A DNA stretch of 7,730 nucleotides, from NCBI GenBank assembly GCA_030038955.1, contig JASHQV010000468.1, positions 1-7,730 of the forward strand. Direction: 5' to 3'. The translations under genes were made by a program, and so were the position numbers. Position 1 is the stretch's first letter. Each line of letters opens with the position of its first letter. Shown in pieces: positions 1-6,639 of this stretch. The notes beneath the pieces were generated by a model that searched no databases, was not told the origin of the DNA, and saw nothing but the letters and a program-made list of their open reading frames with translations. This DNA comes from Solirubrobacteraceae bacterium. GTDB taxonomy: Bacteria; Actinomycetota; Thermoleophilia; Solirubrobacterales; Solirubrobacteraceae.

Positions 1-114
1 TACTTCGGACTGGCCGCAGCCGAGATGGTCGTGATGCTGCTGCTGGTTGGCCTCGTGCTCGTCGTCGGATGGCTCGTCCTGTCGCGTGCCGGTGGGGGCG
101 AGCTCGATGAGTAG
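1..114 (+). CDS. Sugar ABC transporter permease, MalF type (C-terminal end only)
   Basis: Only the last 37 codons are visible, read in frame from base 1 to the TAG at 112-114. The peptide has one strongly hydrophobic segment (about residues 9-28, rich in V, L, M and G) and a short polar tail ending ELDE. This matches the last transmembrane helix and short cytoplasmic tail of MalF/UgpA-type permeases, in which a 'YG.AAA...V' pattern precedes the final helix. The family call rests mostly on context: the next gene is a clear MalG-type permease whose ATG lies inside this gene's end (8-base overlap), the usual MalF-MalG arrangement. It would be the first half of a membrane heterodimer importing a sugar or sugar derivative. 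The substrate cannot be told. Confidence 0.75.
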   Translation, partial: YFGLAAAEMVVMLLLVGLVLVVGWLVLSRAGGGELDE

Positions 115-931
115 AGCCCAGGTAAGCCTGAGCCACTCGATCCTCGCGATCGTGTGCACGTTGCCCATCTTGTACCCCTTCGCCTTTCTCATCGCGACCG
201 CGATCAAACCTGAGCAGGAGTTCGTCGCCAATCCAAGTGGCGTCCCGCACACGGTCACGTTCTCCAACTTCACCTCGGCTTGGACCGCCGCGAGCCTAGG
301 CCCAGCCCTTCTGCATTCGCTTCTCGCGGTCGGTGTCGGGGTAGTTCTGACGGTTGGAGCCTCGTCGGCTGGGGCGTTCTGGTTTCACCTGCATCGCGGA
401 CGAGCGGCCAGGGTCGTTCGAGTCGTACTGGTGGGCACGATGGCGCTGCCTCCGCCTGTGTTCATCATTCCCCTGTACGTCCTTGTGTCCGACGCAGGCC
501 TCGCAAACAACCTGATCGTGCTCGGCTGTGTCTATGCCGCCTGGAACAGCAGCTTCGGCCTGTATCTTGTCCAGGCCAACCTGCGACGCGGCATTCCACG
601 CGAGATTCTCGACTCGGCCCAAGTGGATGGAGCCTCGACCTGGCAGACATTTCGGTGGCTCGTCGTGCCACTGCTGCGACCTGTGCTGGCGACGCTCGCG
701 GTGCTGGCGTTCGTGTGGTCCTGGAGCGATCTGCTGATGGCGGTTGTTCTGATCCAGGATGTTGCGCACCGGACCCTGATTCCTGCGACGGCCCTCCTCA
801 CCAACCGCTTCAACAGCGACCTTCCGGCGAACGCGGCAGCCGTCGTGATCGCACTCGTGCCGATGCTCATCGTCTTCCTGGTCGGCCAGCGACACCTCCA
901 GCGCGGCATTCTGGCCGGGATCGGGAAGTGA
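107..931 (+). CDS. Sugar ABC transporter permease, MalG type (CUT1 family)
   Basis: A 274-residue inner-membrane protein, the normal length for MalG/UgpE-type permeases. Hydrophobic segments lie at about residues 11-32, 68-92, 104-126, 133-157, 194-215 and 243-260, giving the usual six helices. The cytoplasmic EAA loop that docks the ATPase is clear at about 165-191: REILDSAQVDGAS, then the TFRWLVVPLLRP pattern with the conserved DGA, F and P. The ATG at 107 was chosen over an in-frame ATG at 47 because it overlaps the upstream stop by 8 bases, follows a G-rich stretch (GGTGGGGGCG) and gives a typical N-terminus. The 47 start would add 20 residues that are out-of-frame reading of the upstream permease. 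It is translationally coupled to the upstream permease and followed 28 bases later by the binding-protein homologue. No ATPase gene is present in the window. Confidence 0.93.
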   Translation: MSRAQVSLSHSILAIVCTLPILYPFAFLIATAIKPEQEFVANPSGVPHTVTFSNFTSAWTAASLGPALLHSLLAVGVGVVLTVGASSAGAFWFHLHRGRAARVVRVVLVGTMALPPPVFIIPLYVLVSDAGLANNLIVLGCVYAAWNSSFGLYLVQANLRRGIPREILDSAQVDGASTWQTFRWLVVPLLRPVLATLAVLAFVWSWSDLLMAVVLIQDVAHRTLIPATALLTNRFNSDLPANAAAVVIALVPMLIVFLVGQRHLQRGILAGIGK

Positions 932-959
932 GCAATCCCGTCGTGCGGCGGTCGGCTGG

Positions 960-2117
960 ATGAGTCGGCATCTCATCGGACTGTGCTGGGATCACCCTCG
1001 CTGCCTCGATCCGATGCAAGCCGCCGGCGCGTCGTGGAAGGCGACGACTGGGGTCGAGATCAGCTGGGAGACGAGATCGCTGGCGAGATTCGGCGATGAG
1101 CCACTTGAGGATCTTGGGGGGCGCTACGACATCCTCACTATCGATCATCCGCTCATCCCAGAGTGCGCCGACGCCGGGATCCTGGTCGCACTCGACGAGC
1201 ATCTCGACACTCCGGCGCTCGAACGGCTCGCCGACGAATTCATCGGGCCGAGCTTCACGTCGTATCGGTACGCGGGGCGGCAGTGGGCGCTTCCGGTCGA
1301 TGCCGCCTGTCAGGTGTCTGCGTTCCGCGCTGATCGGCTCCCCTGTCCGCCACCGGCAACCTGGGACGACGTCTTGGAGCTGATCGTGCGCCAGCCGGGC
1401 TCTGTGGCCCTTGCGCTCCAGTCCGCGCAGGCGATCACGACCCTCTGCACGCTCTGTGTCAACGCCGGGCTGCCGCCGACGAATCTCGACCGCTGGCTCG
1501 TATCCGACGAGGCCAGGCGTGCGGTGGAGCTGATGCAGGCGTGTGCAGACAGCGGCGGCCGGGAGTTCGCCGATGCCGAGCCGCCCGCCGTCCTCCGAGC
1601 GCTGACCTGTGGCGATCGCCTGGCCTACATCCCGCTCGTCTACGGCTATGTCACGTACGCGCTGCCGATCGAGGCAGGCACGAGCTGTGACTTCTGCGAC
1701 ATCCCGTCGAGCGGATGGGGTCCGCGCGGCTCGACGCTCGGCGGGGTCGGACTGGCGGTCTCCGCCGAGTCAGCCGCCATCGAGGCGGCGGTTGCCTTTG
1801 TGCTCTGGACATGCTCGGGTTCGGTCCAGCGGGGTCTGATCGCCTCCGCCGGAGGTCAGCCGGCGCACAGGTCCGCGTGGGAGGATCCGGTGCTGAACCG
1901 TGCCAGCCGCGGCTTCTACGACCGGACCCGGGCGACGATCGACGCGGCGTGGGTGCGGCCGCGCGAAACGTGGTGGCCGGCGTTTCAGCGCACCGGAGGC
2001 GAGACGCTGCGGCGTGGACTCGTCGCCGGTCTGCCCAGCGAGGAAATCCTGCGGCGGCTCGGAGAGGTGCTCGGCGCCGTGCGCGAGCTCGATGCGGGAG
2101 CCGCTGGGCATGCCTGA
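960..2117 (+). CDS. Solute-binding-protein family 1 homologue without a signal peptide
   Basis: A 385-residue protein resembling sugar-binding proteins of ABC transporters (SBP family 1). It opens directly with the mature-type fold: GLCWDHPRCLDPM at residues 7-19, then GVEISWETRSL at 31-41. Later come YDILTIDHP (56-64), a hydrophobic-aspartate stretch ILVALDEHLD (74-83), and the AGRQWALPVD segment (105-114) typical of the family. The C-terminal part carries WWPAFQ and a helical tail. There is no hydrophobic N-terminal helix and no lipobox, and the frame upstream of the ATG offers no in-frame start that would add one, so the protein should stay in the cytoplasm. I recall SBP relatives of this 'WDHPRG' type without export signals in other bacteria, with unclear roles. 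The ribosome binding site is weak (GGCGG region). The stop overlaps the next gene's start. It could be a cytoplasmic sensor or chaperone for the sugar rather than a transport component. Confidence 0.8.
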   Translation: MSRHLIGLCWDHPRCLDPMQAAGASWKATTGVEISWETRSLARFGDEPLEDLGGRYDILTIDHPLIPECADAGILVALDEHLDTPALERLADEFIGPSFTSYRYAGRQWALPVDAACQVSAFRADRLPCPPPATWDDVLELIVRQPGSVALALQSAQAITTLCTLCVNAGLPPTNLDRWLVSDEARRAVELMQACADSGGREFADAEPPAVLRALTCGDRLAYIPLVYGYVTYALPIEAGTSCDFCDIPSSGWGPRGSTLGGVGLAVSAESAAIEAAVAFVLWTCSGSVQRGLIASAGGQPAHRSAWEDPVLNRASRGFYDRTRATIDAAWVRPRETWWPAFQRTGGETLRRGLVAGLPSEEILRRLGEVLGAVRELDAGAAGHA

Positions 2118-3249
2118 CCCGATCGCATCGGAGAGACGGATCACCGACTTCCGGGTGCGATCGGTCGTCATGTCGTCGGGGCGGACGATCGGCGACAACG
2201 GATGCCGATATGACTCGTTCAACGTCGTCGTGGTCCAGCTGAGCGACGCCGCAGGCCGGGATGGGTGGGGATACGCGACGATTGCACGCGACCCCGTGTT
2301 CGAGAGAGCAGCTTGGTTCCTAGGACCCACCGCCGGTGAGGCGGATCTCGCGGCGGCATTCGAGACACATTGGTGGCCGGTGCTGCGCGGAGCGAGCCCA
2401 GAGGTCGTCACGGAGCCCCCGCCGGTTGCGTCGACCTATGAGTATTTTGATGGTGCTGTCCGGAACGCACTGTGGGACCTCTGGGCCGGAGCGCGCAACT
2501 TGCCGCTCTGGCGACTGCTCGCGACCGACTACGGCGATACCTCCCGACCTGAGGTCCCGTCGTACGCGAGCCTGCTCGACTACCCACTGTCCGACGAGCA
2601 GGCGATCGCGCGCGCGCGAGCGCATGTCGCCAGCGGCTTCCGGCTGGTGAAGGTGAAGATCGGCGCCGACGATGTGGAACGTGACGTTCAGCGCCTACTG
2701 ACCATCCGGCGAGCAGTCGGAGACGACGTGCAGATCAGCGCCGATGCCAACGAGAAGTGGACCACTACCAGGGCGGCGGCCGTACTCGAAACACTGACGA
2801 GACGAGGCGTCCGGCCCTCCTACATCGAGGATCCGCTTCCTCGCTCTGACTGGGCGGGATTCCGGGAGCTCGTGGAGCTGACGGATGTTCCGATCGTGGC
2901 TCACGACTACATCAACACAATCGATGAGGTGCGGAGGTTCACCGCGGAGGTTCCTGTGAGCTGCCTGCGGACAAGTTCGGACAGTATCGACTTCGCTCTT
3001 GCCTGTGCCCTGCATGCGCGCGAGCGCGACCTGCCACTGAGCGTGGGTAACTCGTTCGGCGAACTCAATGCCCACGTTGCCGCCGCGTTTGGGATCGCCA
3101 GGCACGTGGAGTTTTCCGATCTCGCGTGGGCGCCTCTGCTGCAAACCCCAATCCGACCGGTCGCTGGCCGGCTTCGTCTACCGGTCGTGGCAGGCGCTGG
3201 ACTGGATCCGATCCCGGCGGTGCTGGAGGGGCTCCAGCCCGCGGGCTGA
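2110..3249 (+). CDS. Mandelate racemase/muconate lactonizing enzyme family protein (enolase superfamily), probable sugar-acid dehydratase
   Basis: A 379-residue cytoplasmic protein with the two-domain enolase-superfamily layout: N-terminal capping domain (about 10-135), then a TIM barrel. KVK at 181-183 gives the K-x-K motif whose second lysine is the usual base. Metal ligands fit D212 (in SADANEKW), E240 (in YIEDP) and D266 (in AHDYIN, where most relatives have Glu). By eye, the place of the usual His general acid/base is N314 in SVGNSFGE, its Asp partner appears to be C285, and E318 fits the last conserved Glu. The family abstracts a proton alpha to a carboxylate; with lactonase and dehydrogenase genes opposite, an aldonate dehydratase is the likely role. 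The ATG at 2110 is preferred over the in-frame ATG at 2092: it overlaps the upstream stop by 8 bases and has GGGAG 9 bases ahead. It is the last gene of the plus-strand operon. An epimerase or a new reaction is possible given the altered residues. Confidence 0.88.
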   Translation: MPDPIASERRITDFRVRSVVMSSGRTIGDNGCRYDSFNVVVVQLSDAAGRDGWGYATIARDPVFERAAWFLGPTAGEADLAAAFETHWWPVLRGASPEVVTEPPPVASTYEYFDGAVRNALWDLWAGARNLPLWRLLATDYGDTSRPEVPSYASLLDYPLSDEQAIARARAHVASGFRLVKVKIGADDVERDVQRLLTIRRAVGDDVQISADANEKWTTTRAAAVLETLTRRGVRPSYIEDPLPRSDWAGFRELVELTDVPIVAHDYINTIDEVRRFTAEVPVSCLRTSSDSIDFALACALHARERDLPLSVGNSFGELNAHVAAAFGIARHVEFSDLAWAPLLQTPIRPVAGRLRLPVVAGAGLDPIPAVLEGLQPAG

Positions 3250-3268
3250 TGATGGGCTTAGCCGCCGT

Positions 3269-3294
3269 GCGGCCATCAGCGGTGGAACGGCCGC
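3269..3294. terminator. Weak inverted repeat between convergent operons
   Basis: GCGGCC at 3269-3274 pairs perfectly with GGCCGC at 3289-3294 around a 14-base loop. It lies where the two operons end tail to tail, 26 bases apart, and overlaps the last codons of the minus-strand gene. There is no T-run on either side, the stem is only six pairs, and such GC palindromes are common in DNA this rich in GC. It may slow or end transcription from both sides, but this is a guess from position. Confidence 0.22.
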
Positions 3295-4151
3295 TGGGAC
3301 CTGCCGGTCACGCCGGGACTGCAGACGAACACTGCTCCTGCCTCGGGCTCCCGGCTCAGTTGCGCGGGTGTCAGCCCGTCGCGCGCAGATGTCACGTATA
3401 AGTCGGCCAGGTCATCACCGCCGAAGGTGCAGCTCGTGATCTCCCTAGTCGGGAAGTCGATCACCCGGTCCACGAGGCCCTTTGGAGTGAACCGGCGGAC
3501 GGCGGCTCCGTTCCAACACGCCACCCACACGCAGCCCTCCGCATCGACCGTGAGGCCGTCCGGCAGCACGTCGCCGTCGTCGATCGCCACGAAGGGCCGG
3601 CGGTTGACGACCGCACCGGTGTCGACATCAAAGTCGAACATATCGACGCGCCGTTCCCGGCTGTCGACGTAGTACATCAGTCGGTCGTCAGGGCTCCAGT
3701 CGATCCCATTGGACTCCGAAACCGGCTTGATGACGACGGTTACCGCAAGATCGGGGTCGAGCCGGTAGAGGGCGCCAGCGTTGGCCGCGTCGCGGGTCGT
3801 GATCGTTCCTGCCCACAGCCGTCCGGCCGCGTCGCAGTTCCCATCATTCATGCGAGTCGGTTGCGGCCCCTGGGGGATCTCGAGGATCCGCTCCAGCCGG
3901 CCGTCCGGGTGCAGTAGGGCAAAGCCACTGCCGATCGCCAGCACCAACCCTCCGCTGACGCAGGGAAGTGCCACACCCGGCATCTCGTCAAGCTCGATGA
4001 ACGTGTCGACCCCGATGGCGGGATCATAAAAGTGGACGGCCCGCCCGACGACGTCAACCCACACCAACCTGCCATTTACATCATCCCACACCGGGCCTTC
4101 GGCGAGGCCGGCGCCGGGAGCGACGGCGATCTCCACCGGCACGGATGGCAT
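3276..4151 (-). CDS. SMP-30/gluconolactonase/LRE family protein (sugar lactonase)
   Basis: A 291-residue six-bladed beta-propeller protein of the regucalcin/gluconolactonase family, normal in length. The residues that bind the divalent metal in this family are present in order: E18 in AEGPVW, R100 and N102 in TRMNDG, N148 in ESNGIDWS, and D198 in LPDGLTVD. Blade repeats such as GRLVWVDV, GRLWAGT and GCVWVACWNG are plain. The expected reaction is hydrolysis of an aldonolactone to the open aldonic acid in the cytoplasm, the step after the SDR dehydrogenase of the same operon. The ATG at 4151 was chosen because the family domain begins seven residues later and because it follows the upstream 74-residue ORF as TGA-G-ATG, a coupling arrangement. 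The frame stays open further upstream to an ATG at 4283 (44 extra residues), so a longer product or a frameshift with the upstream ORF cannot be excluded. Confidence 0.92.
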   Translation of the reverse strand: MPSVPVEIAVAPGAGLAEGPVWDDVNGRLVWVDVVGRAVHFYDPAIGVDTFIELDEMPGVALPCVSGGLVLAIGSGFALLHPDGRLERILEIPQGPQPTRMNDGNCDAAGRLWAGTITTRDAANAGALYRLDPDLAVTVVIKPVSESNGIDWSPDDRLMYYVDSRERRVDMFDFDVDTGAVVNRRPFVAIDDGDVLPDGLTVDAEGCVWVACWNGAAVRRFTPKGLVDRVIDFPTREITSCTFGGDDLADLYVTSARDGLTPAQLSREPEAGAVFVCSPGVTGRSQRPFHR

Positions 4152-4152
4152 C

Positions 4153-4377
4153 TCACCCAGCCCGGTTCGCGGATCTGCCCAGACGGCCGGGATGGTGAAG
4201 CTGCGCGCCGCGCAACCCGGGGTCGACCGCTTTGAGCGCTCGACTCCCGAGTGATGCCTGGACCAGCTGGTCGAGCTCGGCACCGGCGAAGGCGCTGTTG
4301 GTCGGCGTCAGCACGTACTCGCCCGTCCACTCCTCGATCACCGTGCGTATGGGACGTCCTACCTGCTCGACCGACAT
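4153..4377 (-). CDS. Unrecognised 74-residue protein inside the sugar-oxidation operon
   Basis: I do not recognise this ORF. It begins MSVEQVGRPIRTVIEEW and contains GEYVLTPTNSAFAGAELDQL, followed by an Arg/Gly/His-rich tail after DPG at about residues 53-55. No signal peptide, membrane helix or cysteine pair is visible. Support for translation is strong: AAGGAG five bases before the ATG in the 12-base gap after the epimerase-like gene, good GC at third codon positions, and a stop one base before the lactonase ATG. The tail looks less protein-like than the other open frame over the same bases, which reads SFTIPAVWADP and runs straight into the lactonase. A one-base loss in the CCCCGGG run near 4215-4225 would join the first 54 or so residues to that frame. 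So this is either a true small protein or the front of a frameshifted gene. An independent domain is possible; no function is claimed. Confidence 0.55.
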   Translation of the reverse strand: MSVEQVGRPIRTVIEEWTGEYVLTPTNSAFAGAELDQLVQASLGSRALKAVDPGLRGAQLHHPGRLGRSANRAG

Positions 4378-4382
4378 GGTGT

Positions 4383-4388
4383 CTCCTT
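4383..4388 (-). promoter_or_regulatory. Strong ribosome binding site AAGGAG
   Basis: Read on the minus strand, AAGGAG stands five bases ahead of the ATG at 4377. It is among the strongest Shine-Dalgarno matches in the window and fills most of the 12-base gap behind the epimerase-like gene. It is the main reason to believe the 74-residue ORF is translated. Confidence 0.75.
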
Positions 4389-4389
4389 G

Positions 4390-5373
4390 TCAGGGACTGA
4401 CTGACCCATCAGCCTCGAGCCGGGAGACCGAACGCACGCCACCGTAGACGACGGCCGCCACGTCGGTCTGGAGTGTCGTGCCCGGGTCCAGGATCCGTGC
4501 GCGTCCGGCGGATACGGCCTCCGCCAGGGCACTCGGATAGCCGGTCCATGGCTCGACGATCGCATGATAGTAGCCGCGCCATCCGCCGTACACCATCCAC
4601 AGCCAGACCGTCGTGAACACCGAAGGGTCGAACGTGAGGCCGAACCCGCGGCCACTCTCGGTGTCGGTGCAGGCGACCCAGCCTGCCTCAAGTCCGGTCA
4701 GATAGTGCAGCGCGAAATCGTCGGCCTCTGCGCCGAGCGCGCGCCGGACGTCGAGCTCCCCCAAGTGCGGCCATTCGTAGCGCTCCCCCTTGTGACCGAG
4801 GATCCCGCCCCCGTGCTCGTCGACCTCGGCAACCCGAGCTGGGACGTCGAATCGGTGTGCAGGTGAGATCGCCTGCGCAGGGTGCAGCCCCCAGTTGAAG
4901 TCAAATGGCCGCTGGCCGAGGTTCTCTATGCGGTAGGACAGCTGCACTGTCGGAGAGCCGGCTAGGATGGTCAGCCGTCGTTCCCACCGCGCGGGAGTGA
5001 TTGGCGTCGTGACGGTGAAGGCCACTGTCACCTCGGCGTTGTTGCATTGCTCGAGCCGCCACTCGGCGCGCTGCGTCCATAGTTCGCCCATGTATGGCAG
5101 ATCGTCCCCATAGCGATTCTGGGATGGCGCGCCGCCCGGGAACGCCTCGTCCCAGCCGCCGGACCAGTGGTCGTCGAAGTTGGCGTGGAGCGCCACCGCG
5201 TGAGGGGCAATCCGCGGCGAGTGCCAGAGGATGTCCTGGTCGCGGCCCTTGTCGATTAGGTGATAGATCTTGGCGCCCATCTCCGGCAAAACATCCACCG
5301 CTACGTGCTCGTTCTCGATCCGCAAGCACTCAAGGCTGTGGTAGCGCCAATGGGGGTCGAAGCGGCAGGTCAT
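4390..5373 (-). CDS. Aldose 1-epimerase-like protein (galactose mutarotase-like superfamily)
   Basis: A 327-residue cytoplasmic protein of the galactose-mutarotase-like beta-sandwich superfamily. Its N-terminus carries EMGAKIYHLID (31-41), the strand-and-Gly pattern that opens these folds, and SGGWDEAFPG (71-80). WGLHPAQAI (161-169) supplies a His (H164) where the family has a catalytic His-Pro, and VEPWTGYPSAL (273-283) supplies a Glu (E274) in the usual 'EPwTg' position near the C-terminus. These features suggest interconversion of sugar anomers or a related sugar-binding role, feeding the dehydrogenase encoded just upstream. The ATG at 5373 was chosen because it overlaps the SDR stop as TGATG, a classic re-initiation site; a TTG three bases earlier is possible. 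The exact subfamily and sugar are unknown. A few members of this superfamily have lost activity, so catalysis is inferred from the two residues only. Confidence 0.8.
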   Translation of the reverse strand: MTCRFDPHWRYHSLECLRIENEHVAVDVLPEMGAKIYHLIDKGRDQDILWHSPRIAPHAVALHANFDDHWSGGWDEAFPGGAPSQNRYGDDLPYMGELWTQRAEWRLEQCNNAEVTVAFTVTTPITPARWERRLTILAGSPTVQLSYRIENLGQRPFDFNWGLHPAQAISPAHRFDVPARVAEVDEHGGGILGHKGERYEWPHLGELDVRRALGAEADDFALHYLTGLEAGWVACTDTESGRGFGLTFDPSVFTTVWLWMVYGGWRGYYHAIVEPWTGYPSALAEAVSAGRARILDPGTTLQTDVAAVVYGGVRSVSRLEADGSVSP

Positions 5374-6128
5374 CAATAGCAGTCGGCGAGCAGGCCGCCA
5401 TCGACGACCAGCGGCTGGCCGGTCATGAACGATGCGTCCTCGGACGCCAGGAACACGACCGCCCGCGCGATCTCGCGGGGCTGAGCGATCCGCCGCAGCG
5501 GATACTCCCGCTCTACCTCCGCTCGGAGCGCCGCGGGGTCTTCGCCGGTGGCGAAGTAAGCCTCTACGAGTGGTGTGTCGATGTCTCCCGGGCAGACCGC
5601 GTTACACCGGATCCCCTCTGGGCCGTAGCGGACGGCGGTCGCGCGCGTGACCCCGAGCACCCCGCCCTTCGCGGCACAGTACGCGGCCAGCACTCCATCG
5701 CCGACGAGCCCGAGGATCGAGGCGATGTTGACGATTGCGCCGCCACCTACTGGTCGCATCTTCAACACCGCGTGCTTGCACCCGAAGAACACTCCCTTCA
5801 GATTGACTCCGAGGATTCGGTCGAGCTGCGCTTCAGTGGTGGCGACCAGCTCCTCCTCGATCTGTATCGCTGCATTGTTAACCATCACGTCGAGTCGCCC
5901 GAACCGCGTTACGGCCTCGGCGATGAGCTCTTCGACCTCTCGCTCTCGAGAGACGTCGGTATGACGGTAGTGGCCAACCTCCTCCATAGTGGCGGCCCCG
6001 CCCTCATCGTTGACGTCGCATCCGAGCACGTGCGCACCTTCGCGTGCCATCTCGCGAGCGATCTCGCGTCCGAGTCCGGAGGCGACCCCGGTGACGACCA
6101 CGCTGCGTCCCTCGAGCCGTCCGCTCAA
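5373..6128 (-). CDS. Short-chain dehydrogenase/reductase (SDR), probable NAD-dependent sugar dehydrogenase
   Basis: A 251-residue classical SDR of standard length. The cofactor site is TGVASGLG (13-20), with D38 after the second strand (GCDVN) favouring NAD over NADP. NNAA lies at 84-87, N109 follows, and the catalytic set is S137, Y150 and K154 (YCAAK) with the usual 13-residue Ser-Tyr spacing. PGDIDTP (180-186) and the C-terminal FMTGQPLVVDGG pattern are also typical. In this operon it most likely oxidises a sugar to its lactone in the cytoplasm, ahead of the lactonase. The TTG at 6128 was chosen because AGGAGG stands five bases before it and the protein then starts MSGRLEGRSVVVTG, as relatives do. 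In-frame starts at 6164 (ATG) and 6194 (GTG) lack a ribosome site, and 6194 lies just upstream of the expected transcript start. It is the first gene of the minus-strand operon and shares the TGATG junction with the next gene. Confidence 0.93.
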   Translation of the reverse strand: MSGRLEGRSVVVTGVASGLGREIAREMAREGAHVLGCDVNDEGGAATMEEVGHYRHTDVSREREVEELIAEAVTRFGRLDVMVNNAAIQIEEELVATTEAQLDRILGVNLKGVFFGCKHAVLKMRPVGGGAIVNIASILGLVGDGVLAAYCAAKGGVLGVTRATAVRYGPEGIRCNAVCPGDIDTPLVEAYFATGEDPAALRAEVEREYPLRRIAQPREIARAVVFLASEDASFMTGQPLVVDGGLLADCY

Positions 6129-6133
6129 CTTAT

Positions 6134-6139
6134 CCTCCT
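6134..6139 (-). promoter_or_regulatory. Ribosome binding site AGGAGG that decides a TTG start
   Basis: AGGAGG on the minus strand, inside GAGAGGAGGATAAG, is five bases ahead of the TTG at 6128. The upstream in-frame ATG (6164) and GTG (6194) have no comparable site, so the SDR should begin at the TTG. Confidence 0.8.
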
Positions 6140-6195
6140 CTCGACCATTCAGCCAGTTAGTCATGTGGACTTGATCGATAAAGCCACGAGTCACT

Positions 6196-6206
6196 ATTAT
6201 ACGTAT
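6196..6206 (-). promoter_or_regulatory. TATAAT -10 box with overlapping palindrome ATACGTAT
   Basis: The minus strand has a perfect TATAAT at 6201-6196 in a GC-rich setting, about 68 bases before the SDR TTG start, with transcription expected to start near 6189. The eight-base perfect palindrome ATACGTAT (6199-6206) covers half of the box, which is where a repressor would block the promoter. No good -35 hexamer is seen at 16-18 bases spacing (the best is TGCTGT). The -10 is therefore convincing by itself, but the full promoter and the operator are inferred. Confidence 0.5.
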
Positions 6207-6639
6207 CCGACCGCTTGAACAGCAGCGCGCCGGCTGATCTCATGGATAGACGTAAGTCTCGCCGATCATCGAGCGGCTTCCATGTCTGCCCCAAGAGGCG
6301 TTGGCGGCTGCGTGAGCGCAGGTCCACGCGGTCCCCCATCCGTCCTCAAGCTCTCATCCCGATCGCTTACCGGGTCGACTCGTGTGGGGAGTTTGGAAGA
6401 CGTGACCGTCGTTCAAGCGTTGCCTCCGCGGTTACTCCCCAAGATGGATCACCCACACAATCAGATCAAGAAACCGCCGACAACCAATATCTGCCAACGC
6501 GCGGGTACCAAACGGGTGCATGAGTTCCTGCGCAACGGCCTCACGAGGGGCCGGCATTCAGGCGGATAGCCAGTGACTACGGGCTACCCGGCGCCCGTCA
6601 ACGCCGCGCACGCACCCCCGGCGCTGGATCGCGCCCATG
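6207..6639. other. Gene-free stretch between the sugar operon and the tRNA fragment
   Basis: I see no convincing gene here. Open frames exist on both strands but show arginine/serine-rich, low-complexity translations without recognisable motifs. The part from about 6430 to 6520 is richer in A and looks less GC-biased than the flanking genes. A 41-codon minus-strand frame at 6432-6557 (MPAPREAVAQELMHP...) reads more naturally but has no ribosome site. No regulator gene for either operon is present. The stretch may be eroded mobile-element or island-edge DNA. Confidence 0.4.

Noticed and set aside
296..976. Long open frame on the minus strand across the MalG-type permease
   Set aside because: It is antisense to a gene with clear family motifs and has an Arg/His/Gln-rich translation without any recognisable domain.
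1770..2411. Minus-strand open frame across the junction of the binding-protein homologue and the enolase-superfamily gene
   Set aside because: It is a shadow of two well-supported genes; no motif and no ribosome site.
5094..6218. A 374-codon plus-strand frame opposite the epimerase-like and SDR genes
   Set aside because: Its length comes from GC-rich antisense coding; the opposite strand carries complete SDR and mutarotase-like motifs.
6432..6557. A 41-codon minus-strand frame (MPAPREAVAQELMHP...) in the gene-free stretch
   Set aside because: The peptide looks natural but lacks a ribosome binding site, known motif or neighbour link.
6282..6569. A 95-codon plus-strand frame in the gene-free stretch, considered as a recombinase remnant
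   Set aside because: No catalytic motif of tyrosine or serine recombinases or transposases could be found; composition is low-complexity at the front.
6580..6597. Hairpin CGGGC/GCCCG before the tRNA fragment, considered as a terminator
   Set aside because: Only five pairs, no T-run and no gene ending nearby that needs it.
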